A stretch of DNA of 64,000 bases from Tretioscincus oriximinensis (GCA_022410635.1 JAJVDF010000139.1:1194863-1258862), one strand, 5' to 3'; positions 10,262 to 19,002 are shown, counted from the stretch's first letter. Notes: generated by a model from the sequence alone, not told the origin. Numbers and translations: made by a program.

Positions 10262-10798
10262 TAGACTGACCAGATTTTCTGAGACCCAAACCGGGGTAAT
10301 TAATATTAATGCTAATTTGCATATTCATAAATATGTAAATTACCCACCAACATGCATTCCCTTCCAAAATTCCTGCACGAGAAATCGGTAAAGCATGTGA
10401 GAATTTTTTTAACTGTGCGAGAATTTTGAAGCTGAGAATTTTTGGAGTTCATCAGAATTTTTTAATTTTTTTACAGAGGGGAAGGTGCCTTCAGAAGCTG
10501 GCACCAGTTGCCAGAACCCCTAGTGGTGGTGCAGCAATTTAAAAAAATAAAAATTTTGAAGTGTGTGAGAATTTTTATTTTTACTGAGGGAGGATGCCTT
10601 CAGGAGCTGGACTCAGATGCCAGAGCCCCCTAGTGGTGCTGCAGTGATTTAAAAAATAATAATAATATTTTCTTTTAAAAAAAAAAAATTTCCTCAGCAA
10701 AAACCGGGGAAATGGCATCCCCCCCCCCCCGGGAGGGTGGGGTAGACACCCCAAAACCAGGTCCCCCCCCAAAAAAAAGGTGGCATCTGGTCAGCCTA
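10262..10798. mobile_element. hAT-like element with GGCTGACCAGATG-type termini, family H2
   Basis: The left end TAGACTGACCAGATTTTCTG and right end GGCATCTGGTCAGCCTA are inverted, as in the well-delimited copy at 29838-30042. The interior contains a tandem duplication of about 110 bp (GGTGCCTTCAGAAGCTGG near 10490; GATGCCTTCAGGAGCTGG near 10596). It lies between two P1-like pieces, but no clean target duplication remains. Confidence 0.65.
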
Positions 10799-10920
10799 AG
10801 TTCAGGGAACAGAATGTGGCCATCCGCATATCAGTATAGCCNATGGCAGAGATATTCCGGAAATATTCCAAGATACAGCCCAGAACGAGCCCCTGCCTCT
10901 CCGGAGTCTTAGCCAGGGAT
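10799..10920. mobile_element. family P1 MITE fragment
   Basis: GAACAGAATGTGGCCATCC and ATACAGCCCAGAACGAGCCC correspond to P1 arms. The missing left end may lie on the other side of the H2 element. Confidence 0.5.
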
Positions 10921-10929
10921 ATACCTATT

Positions 10930-11032
10930 TTTAGATGTGGCTGCTTTTATACGTGTTAATTGTGATTTTATTGTTAACGGCCCTGAGACGTTCGGGTATA
11001 GGGTGGTATAAAAATGTAAATAAATAAATATA
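10930..11032 (+). mobile_element. L2-like LINE 3' end
   Basis: It ends GGCCCTGAGACGTTCGGGTA, a TATAGGGTGGTATAAA block and a TAAA-rich tail. The same end closes the longer copy at 36390-36797. Confidence 0.65.
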
Positions 11033-11034
11033 CG

Positions 11035-11120
11035 TCAGAATAGGAGCCTGTCATAGTCTATACTCATGTGGATAGCAAAGCTCTATCCCAAGATGTGATC
11101 CATGTGTACAATGGGGACAG
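11035..11120. mobile_element. family P1 MITE, partial
   Basis: CAGAATAGGAGCCTGTCATA and CAAAGCTCTATCCCAAGATG match the centre and right arm of P1. Confidence 0.55.
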
Positions 11121-11254
11121 GGACAGAGATACAGAACTGGTTTCACATTCCCTACTTCTGGGGAAAGGCTGTGGATCCAGCTGGCAAACCTCCTTCTGCT
11201 TTCCAGGCAGCTTTGGGCATTTATGGAGCTGCCCGTACAATTTACTACTAAAAC

Positions 11255-11370
11255 TACTTTCATTGCACATTGTATTTTACTCCACTGTGGTTGGATATCC
11301 TGGAATAAAGTATTCCGGACAGTGTTTGTTGTGGAATATATCCAAGTATAATGGAATAAGTAAGCAAAGT
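11255..11370. mobile_element. palindromic MITE, family P2, diverged
   Basis: ACTCCACTGTGGTTGGATAT and its partner ATATATCCAAGTATAATGGA form the internal arms. The terminal blocks are eroded. Confidence 0.6.
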
Positions 11371-11414
11371 GGAACCCAACAGCAAGAAAAATTTAAGCAG
11401 TGGGTGAAGAACAT

Positions 11415-11765
11415 AACAACCTAAGCAGGACCCTGCTGAATCAGACCATAGAGCTCATCTAGTTCAGCATTTGTTCCCACAATGGCACACACCAATTGCA
11501 TTAGGGTAGCTTCAAGCAGAAAAGGGAATACACTAAGGGTATAAATGGATACTAAGATAGTTGTCTGGATGTAGCCTCCGGGATGGAGCAACAGGCAGGA
11601 CTCTTGAAATACCATTTGCAGGGAGTCACGAACAGGAGCAGCATATTTTGCTTTCCTCTGTTTGGACTGCCCAGGTGCATCTGGTGGGCCTCTGTGTGAC
11701 ACAGAATGCTGGACTTGATGGGCTGTGGCCTGATCCAGTATGGCTCTTCTTATGTTCTTATGTAA
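11415..11765 (+). mobile_element. CR1-clade LINE C1 3' ends, inverted pair
   Basis: From about 11510 to 11765 a plus-strand C1 3' end runs from GGTATAAATGGATACTA to TTCTTATGTTCTTATG. Positions 11415-11500 hold a minus-strand fragment of a related 3' end. The opposite orientation indicates two insertions. Confidence 0.8.
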
Positions 11766-11832
11766 AACCTCACCTTGGAGCTAATATGCCCCAGGATCAG
11801 TCAGGCTTCACTGCAAGGCATTAAAATAGATA

Positions 11833-12240
11833 TAAGAACTTAAGAGGAACTCTGCTGAATCAAGCCACAATGCATCGATTCATTTGATTTTATTTATTTA
11901 AAATTATTTATATCCTTCCCTTCACCATTGGTCCCAGAGTGGATATCAAAAGATCAAGATTTTTTTTTAAAAAATGACACATTATTAAAAAGTTTTAAAA
12001 GATCCATACCCTCCCTCCCACTCCCACTCCCTGAAAGAGAGAAAGCAGAGGAGGCTATTTAAGAGTGAAGAGAGGTATTTTTATATCAGACCCTGAAAAC
12101 CATTCACAATGTAGGCGCTTGGGAGGCTGTTCCAGAATATGGGGGCCGCTACAGAAATGGCCCTCTTCAGCTCTACCTACCCTTTTCAACTCTGTAAAGT
12201 TGTTGATCTAGCAGGTCTAGTAGTCTATAAGGGAGAAGGT
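11833..12240 (-). mobile_element. degraded C1 and L2-like LINE fragments
   Basis: TAAGAACTTAAGAGGAACTC marks a short C1 end. 11885-11960 resembles an inverted L2-like tail, and 12090-12170 has GGAGGCTGTTCCAGAATATG, like L2-like pol-derived segments at 17860 and 58740. Confidence 0.4.
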
Positions 12241-12244
12241 GCAG

Positions 12245-12716
12245 GATCGGCCAATTATTTATTTGTTTGTTTGTTTGTACTTATATCCGCCCTTTCTCCA
12301 CAACAGACACCCTGTGAAGTAGGTGGGGCTGAGAGACTTCATAAGAACATAAGAAGAGCCATACTGGATCAGGCCACAGCCCATCAAGTCCAGCATTCTG
12401 TGTCACACAGAGGCCCACCAGATGCACCTGGGCAGTCCGAACAGAGGAAAGCAAAATATGTGCCTGTTCATGACTCCCTGCAAATGGTATTTCAGGAGTC
12501 CTGCCTGTGGCTCCATCCCAGAGGCAACATCCAGACATCCATCCTAGTATCTATTTATACCTTTAATGTCCATAAACCTGTCTAAAACTGTCTAAAACTG
12601 TGACAGGCCCAATGTCACCCAGGTGGCTTTCATGGAGGAGTAGGGAACCGAACCGGGAGACTACCAGGTACGAGTCCAACAATCTATCACTATACCAAAC
12701 TGGCTCTACTGCAACT
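12245..12716 (-). mobile_element. Sauria-like tRNA SINE with L2-like tail, split by a LINE
   Basis: The 3' part is 12245-12340 and the 5' part is about 12601-12716, where TTCGGTTCCCTAC on the minus strand contains the B box. Between them lies the C1 fragment 12341-12600. The 3' end is TAAGTACAAACAAACAAACA-like. Confidence 0.75.
12341..12600 (-). mobile_element. CR1-clade LINE C1 3' fragment nested in the SINE
   Basis: It starts ATAAGAACATAAGAAGAGCC and matches the 3' UTR of 61000-61230 in reverse. It ends near a directly repeated TCTAAAACTG (12581-12600). Confidence 0.85.
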
Positions 12717-13439
12717 GTGCTATGCAAACCCCATTAACACATCTCCAACTACAGTAGACAGTCTGTTACTCCCCCACAAGGACTGTAGTGTGTGTGTGNG
12801 GGAGAGGACAGAGGGGGCAGCCCCCCATTTTGGCTCCCCTCCAATATCCACCAGTGTAATTATCTCCAGTATTGTGTGGGCAAGATCTGAGGGACACGAA
12901 AAAGCAACAGCCATAGATTTTTGTTCTTGTGGCCAAACACCTTTTTTTCTATTATACTATTGCCGGATTGCCACAGCAAAATGTAACATATTGCTCATTG
13001 ACCCCCAAATTTGTGACGCCCCCATATCCATATATGGGGCCTATCCCCAAAATCATCATCATCAACAACAACCCCCAGGCAGCTCAACACAATAATTCCA
13101 AGGGAAAATATCTCTTACGCACCAAAATCCTCAGCTCCAGAAATAACATAACATCCAGCTGGATTTTTTAATAGGTTGAAAGGTTTTTTGTTCATGATCC
13201 TCAGGATCCCTGGGCTCGTGTTCACAATTGGGGTGAGCAATTCCTACACTAATGAAACCCCAGTGGTGGCCTCCTTGTTCAAAAGTAAACACATTGTGCC
13301 CAACAGCTCCCTCTCTCCATTTTTCAGCAATCTTATTTGTGAACTAGAACGAGCAAGCAAGCTGCCTTAAAACAAAAGGCCACCATGTGGTGATCACTGT
13401 TGTGTGATCACTTGGAAATGGCGTTAGTGGTACATTATT
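12717..13439. other. no gene; unclassified sequence
   Basis: It includes a short TG run near 12790. No repeat family or coding similarity was recognised. Confidence 0.4.
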
Positions 13440-13600
13440 GGGGCCCTGACCAGCAGAGCTTTAATCTGGGCANCATCTCAGGACAGAGCTCACCCATCCA
13501 CATGCCATTCAGGGCCTGCCATAGTCTACACTAGCAAGTGGATGACAGGCTCTTATTCTGAGGTACAGCCCAGAATAAGGCACTTTGTGGACAGGGCCTG
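13440..13600. mobile_element. palindromic MITE, family P1, full length
   Basis: Termini GGGCCCTGACC and GGACAGGGCCT enclose arms meeting near CAGGGCCTGCCATAGTCTAC. The right arm has CCCAGAATAAGG and the left its eroded complement. About 160 bp. Confidence 0.8.
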
Positions 13601-13664
13601 AATGTGTGTCCCCCACTCATGCATCCAGAATTTAACAAGCCCCCCCCCTTCCCCTCCAACAATT

Positions 13665-14392
13665 TTTTTTATTTATTTTTTTATTTATTTTTATTTATTT
13701 TTTATTAAGAACACATATAAGAGTGTACAAAAAGAAAAAAGACGAAACAAAGAGAACATTAAAAATAAAAACATACATTCAAAGGGGTACATATACATCC
13801 AACATCAAATCCCAAATTCCCNTCCTCCCTCCCCCCACCCTCTGGATCGGATCGGAATCACATACTAAATTTTCGATTTATGTTAGTAGCTTGAGCCTCT
13901 GCAATAGAGCTATTGTCTCTTTAATTATTATATCTATATTTTGGTTTCCTGACATCGCCTTCTCGTATATTACTTTCCATTTTTGCATCCAATTGCATTT
14001 TATTTGAATATTCATTAAATTTAGCCTCCTTTCCCTGACCGCATCGTATAACATTATTTCTCCTAAATAGTCATACCAGAGCCTGNGTGTCCATTTACTG
14101 TGATCCTTCCATCCTCTAGCAATAACTATGTGGGCCGCATAAATCCCTTGTTTTATAATATTTATCTCATCATTTCTCCAATTTGTGTGTCCTATATCAT
14201 TAGTGAGCCATAGTTTGTTTGTGTCCTGTATGTCCCGACCTGTTATTTCTTTAAGCTCATCAAATATCATAGCTCNGAAATTACTTATATNGGGACATGA
14301 TGCCCACATATGCATATATGTACCTGGNATATTGCATCCGTGCCAGCAATCTGATGTTATGGCTATAATGTGCGCCAGTTGTTTTGGAGTCT
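13665..14392 (-). mobile_element. 5'-truncated L1 LINE with 13-bp target duplication
   Basis: It is flanked by identical CCCTCCAACAATT at 13652-13664 and 14393-14405. The A-rich tail appears as a T/TTTA run on the left side. The interior encodes the same ORF2 C-terminus as the copy at 4607-5947. Confidence 0.9.
13878..14392 (-). pseudogene. L1 ORF2 C-terminal fragment, second copy
   Basis: The minus-strand frame continues the pattern TPKQLAHI...CWHGC...HMWASC, again C-X3-C-X7-H-X4-C, then QGIYAAHIVIARGWKDHSKW and ends LLQRLKLLT. Only about 170 ORF2 residues remain, so the copy is inactive. The reading frame beyond 14392 belongs to flanking DNA, not L1. Confidence 0.85.
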
Positions 14393-14529
14393 CCCTCCAA
14401 CAATTAAGAACTGCTCTGGTGTGGTGCCTGTATCTCAACACTGGCGGCATCCACACATCCCTTACTTATCTGATAAGATATACTAATTGAGAGATGTGCT
14501 CCGGAAGTGTAAGGAAATGCACATTGCTA

Positions 14530-14696
14530 TGGTCAAATCCGTCCTCAGGAAGAGATAAACGTTTGTCCAGTTGGGGGCAGATTTGACCATGCAAACATGG
14601 CACCCAATCTCCTCTCCTCTCGGACCAAGACAAAGCCCGGAGCTCGATTACTTGGGATATCCAGAGACCTTTGGGTGCCCTGAGTAATCGAGCTCC
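14530..14696. repeat. two successive short inverted repeats
   Basis: TGGTCAAATC (14530) pairs with GATTTGACCA (14580). GGAGCTCGATTACT (14639) pairs perfectly with AGTAATCGAGCTCC (14683). They may be internal parts of a DNA transposon. Confidence 0.7.
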
Positions 14697-14734
14697 AGGA
14701 TTGGCTCTGGTTTGGAAGGCCCAGGGAGTTGGAG

Positions 14735-14920
14735 GGAGGAAGTGAAGAGAGACGAAGGGAAGGAGAAAGAGTAAGAAGATAAGAAAAGGAAGAGGAGGAA
14801 GAAGAGGAGGGAGAGGGAGGGAGAAGGGAGTTAGGAAGAGGCAGAGGAAGAAGAGAAGGAAGAAGGAAAGGAAGAGGAGGGGGAGGGGGAAGGAGGCACA
14901 AAGGAGGAGGAACAAAAATC
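14735..14920 (+). repeat. polypurine (GGA/GAA) tract
   Basis: Nearly pure purine over about 185 bp. Such mirror-type tracts can form triplex DNA. Frames across it are artefacts. Confidence 0.9.
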
Positions 14921-15194
14921 TGGCCCATGGGGCCCCTAATTTTTGGCTCTCTCCATTAGTTCCACTATAATTGAATATTCTACAATAAGGCATGGATGTA
15001 TTCTGGAATAAACCAGTCCACCCAATGCTTTATTGTGGAATATCTAACTATAGTGGAATAAGTACGTGATTGTGAGGGTTCAGCCTCAGCCACCGTTTGC
15101 ATTTGGCAGGTCTGGCCTGGGTGGAACTGGAAAAGGCGCCGAGCCTTCTTTGGAACCAGAAATCTGGGACTTTTGCGACGCTTCTCGTATTATT

Positions 15195-15374
15195 GGCCCC
15201 ATCCACACGGAGCCTTATTGTAGGTCACATTTCGGAGCAGAGCTTGGCCATCCACATGCCAGTGTAGACTATGGCAGGCCCCATTCGGGGCCTGCCCTAG
15301 TCTACNCTGGCATGTGGTTGGCAGGCTTCTGTTCCGAGGAGCCAGCCCAGGATAAGGCTCCCTGTGGCGGGTGC
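15195..15374. mobile_element. palindromic MITE, family P1, next to the PDE11A promoter
   Basis: A 180-bp foldback: CCATCCACACGGAGCCTTAT on the left, AGGATAAGGCTCCCTGTGG on the right, centre GGCCCCATTCGGGGCC. Both arms contain CATGCCAGTGTAGACTA or its complement. It ends where the CpG island begins. Confidence 0.88.
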
Positions 15375-15408
15375 TTGCTATGCTCTCGCTGCTCCTAGTG
15401 CCTTTCCG

Positions 15409-15430
15409 CTGCTGCTGCTGCTGCTGCTGC
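15409..15430 (+). repeat. (CTG)7 microsatellite at the CpG-island edge
   Basis: About seven uninterrupted CTG units lie near the 5' boundary of the CpG island, probably in the promoter or 5' UTR. The tract is short but pure, so it may vary in length between individuals. Confidence 0.9.
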
Positions 15431-15831
15431 TCACACACGCGTCCTCCTTCCCCGCCCTGTTTTCTCAGTGGTCCGCCGGCTGGGTTACGTAGGAGCCGCT
15501 GCCGCTCTCCAGAGCAGCCTCAGCAGCAGAGCGGAGCGTCGGCGTGCGGGCAGCGGCAGTCCCGTTGGAGCCTCCTTCGGGAGAAGCCCGCAAGACCCGT
15601 CCAGGGAGGAGGCCGTCGAGGGGACCGAGGGGAAGGGGGAAGAGGGCGGCGGGCGCTTGGGCTTCCCAAGGGCGAGGGAGGGGAGTGGGGTGCGGGCGGC
15701 TCATGGCTCCGCGCTGGTGGGGGCGGCAGGGGGGTGGGGGCGGCGGCTGCTTCTCCTCGCTTCGCTCCTCCACCGCCCGAGGGCGGGAAGAAGCTACGCC
15801 CAGGCGAGGCTCGGCCTCCTCCTCGGAAACC

Positions 15832-15840
15832 ATGCGGTGA
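15832..15840 (+). other. minimal upstream ORF (Met-Arg-stop)
   Basis: ATG CGG TGA is preceded by ACC, a favourable context. It is in frame with PDE11A and stops 54 codons before the main ATG. If it lies in the transcript, a two-codon uORF could lower translation of the main frame. Whether it is transcribed is not shown by the sequence. Confidence 0.4.
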
Positions 15841-16002
15841 GCGCCTGGGGAGAAAGCGGTGGGGGCGCCCCGTCGGCATTGCTCTCGCTGGAGGAGAGGA
15901 GGGAGAAGGGGATCGACGACGGCGCTTCTTCCGCCCCCACTGGGTCCCATCCGCCCGCTCGCCGTTCCTCACCTCAGCCCGCCGCTTGGGCCGCCGGGGA
16001 GC

Positions 16003-16279
16003 ATGAGCTCGCGGAAGAAGTTTGCCAGGGGGGCCCCGGCGCCCCCTGAAGGGGAGACCCCGACGGCGCCCGCCTCCCCCGCCCCCTCCTCCACAGCCGC
16101 CCACTTGGACCTCGCGGCGGTGGAAAGTTTCCTCGACAGTCACCCGGAGCTGGTGGAGAAGTGGCTGCAGAGGCGAAGCGCTCTCCTCAGCAAAGCCCCC
16201 GAGGCGCCCTCCAAAGAGCAGCCGCAGGCCAAGAAGCCCAGCGGCGCTTCCCCGCCGCCCGCCACGGCCCCTGGCCCTC

Positions 16280-16311
<32 letters not shown>

Positions 16312-16947
16312 CCCAAGAAGTCCCTGCCGCCCGGCCCCGGCGCGGAAAGCTCGACGTTGCAGCGCCGCACCTCGCAGAAGGAGCTGCGCAAAAGCTTCGC
16401 GCGCTCCAAGGCGATCCACGTGCACCTGACCTACGACGAGCACCTGATCCACCACGCCCGCGCCCAGGAGGAACCGCTGAGCAGCGCCCGTCGAAGGGCC
16501 CTGCTGAGGAAGGCCAGCTCCCTGCCGCCCACCACGGCCCACCTCCTCAGCGCCCTGCTGGAGTCGCGGGTCAGCCTGCCCCAGTACCCGCCCACCGCCC
16601 TGGACTACAAGCGCCACTTGAAGGAGCACAACGAGCGCCAGTTCTTCCTGGAGCTGGTGAAGGAGATCTCCAACGACCTGGACCTCAGCGCCCTCAGCTA
16701 CAAGATCCTCGTCTTCGTGTGCCTCATGGTCGACGCCGACCGGGGGTCCCTCTTCTTGGTGGAAGGGGGCACGGCCGCGGGCAAGAAAAGCCTCGTCTCC
16801 AAAGTCTTCGACCTGCACGCCGGGACCCCTCTGCTGCCTTGCTACAGGACAGAGAACTCCAACCAGGTGCAGGTGCCCTGGGGCAAGGGCATCATCGGTT
16901 ATGTGGCCGAGCATGGAGAGACCGTCAACATCCCCGATGCCTACCAG
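16003..16947 (+). CDS. PDE11A: PDE11A coding exon 1 (N-terminus and start of GAF-A)
   Basis: This exon encodes 315 residues of phosphodiesterase 11A, a cytosolic enzyme that hydrolyses cAMP and cGMP. Residues 34-58 resemble the start of mammalian PDE11A4 (ESFLDSHPEL, VEKWLQRRS). The RRTS motif (Ser124) and RKS motif (Ser131) match the human phosphorylated sites Ser117 and Ser124, and LLRKASSLPPTTAH surrounds the counterpart of Ser162. GAF-A begins near residue 210 (ERQFFLELVKEISNDLDL) and continues to PWGKGIIGYVAEHGETVNI. Residues 1-33 and the Pro/Ala-rich segment 65-118, with nine consecutive alanines, are not like the mammalian protein as I know it. The start is the first ATG after an in-frame TGA at 15838 and has A at -3. 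The exon ends at CAG|GTAGGT in phase 0. Recognition of PDE11A is strong; the exact start is inferred. Confidence 0.95.
16282..16308 (+). repeat. (GCC)9 polyalanine tract in PDE11A exon 1
   Basis: Nine identical GCC codons encode alanines 94-102 of the predicted protein. The tract lies in the disordered Pro/Ala/Ser-rich linker between the N-terminal helix-like segment and the phosphorylated serines. Confidence 0.95.
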
Positions 16948-17470
16948 GTAGGTGTCATCCGCTTATTTATTTGTACATACATATATACATTCACAAATTC
17001 CAGTTCATTGACAAGGGACTTAATTGACACAATGGTTTCCTGGCACAGTATACATATTATAACACCCGGTAACTATTGGGTTGATGCACAATTGTCCAGA
17101 CTCATCCTTCAACATCCCTGATGCCTACTAGGTAGGTGTCATCTGCTTATTTATTTATACATACATATATACATCCACAAATTCCAGTGCATTGACAAGG
17201 GACTTAATCGACACAATGGTTTCCTGGCACAGTATACATAACACCTGGTAACTATTGGGTTGATGCACAATTGTCCAGACTCATCCTTCAACATCCCTGG
17301 TGCCTACTAGGTAGGTGGCATCCGCTTATTTATACATACACATACACATCCACAAATTTCAGTCCATCAACAAGGGACTTAATAGAGACGATAGTTTCCT
17401 GGCACATTACACATATTATAACACCTGTTAATTATTACGTTGATACACAATCACCCAGTTGCATCTCGCT
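16925..17470 (+). repeat. three tandem copies of the exon 1 end, splice donor and adjacent intron
   Basis: Three head-to-tail units start near 16925, 17109 and 17288. Each starts with the sequence of the last 23 bases of PDE11A exon 1 (TCAACATCCC...CTAC(C/T)AG), continues through GTAGGTG and adds about 155-160 bp of intron. Unit 1 holds the real exon end. Units 1 and 2 differ by about eight substitutions and one 4-5 bp gap; unit 3 is more diverged. All three keep the donor hexamer GTAGGT, at 16948, 17132 and 17311. Continuing the coding frame into the intron meets TGA at 17119, so use of donor 2 or 3 would truncate the protein. Confidence 0.93.
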
Positions 17471-17539
17471 CATTTTTCTGGAGAGGATTGACTTCTGCCA
17501 TTTAGATGTTCATCCCAATACCACATTTACATCTACACA

Positions 17540-17652
17540 CAGTTTCCTATAAAAGTCTGTTCCTGATGTTAGTCCTTTAGCATCTGAAGTAGATGTGATG
17601 AAAGCTCATGCCACCTACCTTTCTCCTATTAGTTTCCAAGTGCTACTAGCCC
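17540..17652 (-). repeat. unclassified interspersed repeat, also at 37838
   Basis: CCTTTAGCATCTGAAGTAGA and GAAAGCTCATGCCACCTACC are the reverse complement of the region near 37850-37910, with scattered changes. Confidence 0.55.
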
Positions 17653-17664
17653 CTTTTTTGGACG

Positions 17665-17910
17665 TGCATTCATACATACTTATATCCTGCCCTATAGCTG
17701 AAGGTCAACATTAAATGCAACCGTACAAAACTGACATATTAAAAACAGTATGAACACAGTATCTGAAGGTGGGAAGAAAAAGGGCATTTATTCAATTAAA
17801 GGTCAGGTTAAAGAGGTGCATTTTCAAGGGATTTCTAAAAGAATACAGTGACTGCAGCATCTTGAGGGAAAACTGTTCCATAGACTGGGGGCAACCACCA
17901 AGAAGGCCCT
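17665..17910 (-). mobile_element. L2-like LINE fragment
   Basis: TATCCTGCCCTATAGCTGAA is the inverted L2-like 3' end. Further along, ACTGTTCCATAGACTGGGGG and AAGAAGGCCCTGCC resemble L2-like coding remnants at 12130 and 58740. Confidence 0.5.
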
Positions 17911-17949
17911 GCCCCGGTTCCCACTATGCTCCAGGGGAGGGTTGGTTTT

Positions 17950-18400
17950 GTTAAGAACATAAGAGGAGCCCTGCTGAATGGGGCCAGAGCCCTTCTACTC
18001 TAGCATTCTGTCTCCCACTGTGGCCCACCAATTGTACCTGGGCAGTCTCAAGCAGAAGGCAAAAATCTTCACGTGTTCTCAACAACTACTTCAGGAATCC
18101 TGCCTGTTGCTCCATCCTGTAGTCAGAATTAAGAGATCCATCCTAGTAGCTATTTATACTCTTAGCTTACACGAACCTGTCGAATCCTGTCTAATCTAGG
18201 CTGCTAGCTGCCTACTAACTCCTCTAGAAGTAAATTCCACAGGCCAATGGTTCTCTGGGTGGAAAAATATATTCCCTTGTCTGTCCTCACTCTTCTGCCC
18301 ATCAGTTTCATGGAATGCCCCCTAGTCTTTTCTCTATCCACTTTAAGGAGGTCCAGTTTTTTTCTCCACCTTTGCGTTTGTGGGCTCTTGAGGTTGGTGT
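17950..18400 (-). mobile_element. CR1-clade LINE C1 3' fragment
   Basis: It begins TAAGAACATAAGAGGAGCCC and runs through the 3' UTR into the WNLLLEELV-coding end of pol. It belongs to a subfamily with GAGGAGCCCTGCTGAATGGG rather than AAGAGCCATACTGGATCAGG. Confidence 0.85.
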
Positions 18401-18494
18401 ACACCACTATCTAGAGAGATAGTCCTTTGTAGTTGTCACAGAGTAAGAGTCTTCTTGCCCTGAAATATATTCTGGGATTAATAGATGAGGGCCC

Positions 18495-18985
18495 CTGCCA
18501 ACTTCCTGTAGTAGTACCTGTCATCGTAAAAAAGTGGCATAGAAAAGCAGGCAGAAACACAATTTAAAACCATAAAACAGGAATTCCGCCAGGAAGTAGA
18601 AAAGACGTTGGTAGTTTGTTATTGTTTACATCTGGTACCCCATCTATAGTCCGGGTGCCAGTTGTCAACAATACCAAACTAGCAGCTTCCGGTTTCTCAC
18701 CTTCAGGCAGATTTTTTGTTTTTGTTTTTATGGTTATCAGTTGTTTTTCTGCCTGCTTTTCCACGCTGATATTTCACAGTGACAAGTGCTTATTATAAAA
18801 GCTTGAATGCCCAGCAGCTTCACGATTATAAGAGTAGTAACAGCAGCAACCTAGAAGGTGTGCAAGGTGAAAAAGAGTTCTTATCGTGCTGCAATGGGGC
18901 CTGCTGGGAAGTGTAGTCTGTCTCTGAGCAGCAGGCAACCTCTTCCACCCAACCTGCCCACAGAAACATATTTGCTGCTGCCAGG
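18495..18985. repeat. inverted pair of F1 repeats
   Basis: A plus-strand F1 piece (18495-18600, with GCATAGAAAAGCAGGCAG) is followed directly by a minus-strand F1 copy (18605-18985, with CTGCCTGCTTTTCCACGC and GGAAGTGTAGTC). The arms could form a hairpin of about 80-100 bp. Either two insertions met or F1 is itself foldback-prone. Confidence 0.7.
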
Positions 18986-19002
18986 AAGCTGTTGGGCAGC
19001 AG

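Larger units (their letters stand above)
14443..15085. mobile_element. family P2 MITE split by inserted sequence
   Basis: The left terminus GGCGGCATCCACACATCCCT is at 14443. The arms TTCCACTATAATTGAATATT and ATATCTAACTATAGTGGAAT are at 14955-15062. About 475 bp lies between, including the inverted repeats near 14530-14696 and a purine-rich tract. Confidence 0.6.
15385..16960 (+). promoter_or_regulatory. PDE11A: CpG island, PDE11A promoter and 5' UTR
   Basis: The sequence changes abruptly from AT-balanced repeats to dense GC with many CpG dinucleotides. It covers the likely promoter, 5' UTR and all of coding exon 1. I see no TATA box close to a clear start, as expected for a CpG-island promoter, so the transcription start cannot be placed. 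The 5' UTR contains several upstream ATGs, including a two-codon ATG-CGG-TGA at 15832. The island begins just after a palindromic repeat at 15195-15374, so the promoter boundary may be set by that insertion. Confidence 0.8.

Noticed and set aside
10310..10335. Octamer-like ATTTGCAT motif
   Set aside because: A single occurrence inside an AT-rich transposon; such 8-mers are expected by chance.
1..15194. A neighbouring gene upstream (RBM45 lies near PDE11A in mammals)
   Set aside because: No RNA-recognition motif or RBM45-like frame was seen on either strand. The interval is explained mostly by repeats.
15859..16002. In-frame upstream extension of PDE11A beginning at GTG
   Set aside because: There is no ATG between the in-frame stop at 15838 and the ATG at 16003, and the extra 48 codons do not resemble PDE11A.
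15468..16049. 193-codon plus-strand frame overlapping the PDE11A start
   Set aside because: The open frame is explained by high GC content and has no recognisable domain. The PDE11A frame with its in-frame upstream stop is the better model.
15520..16914. 464-codon open frame on the minus strand across PDE11A exon 1
   Set aside because: It is the antisense shadow of a GC-rich exon. It is low complexity (Gly/Arg/Pro) and has no family resemblance, while the plus strand has strong PDE11A similarity.
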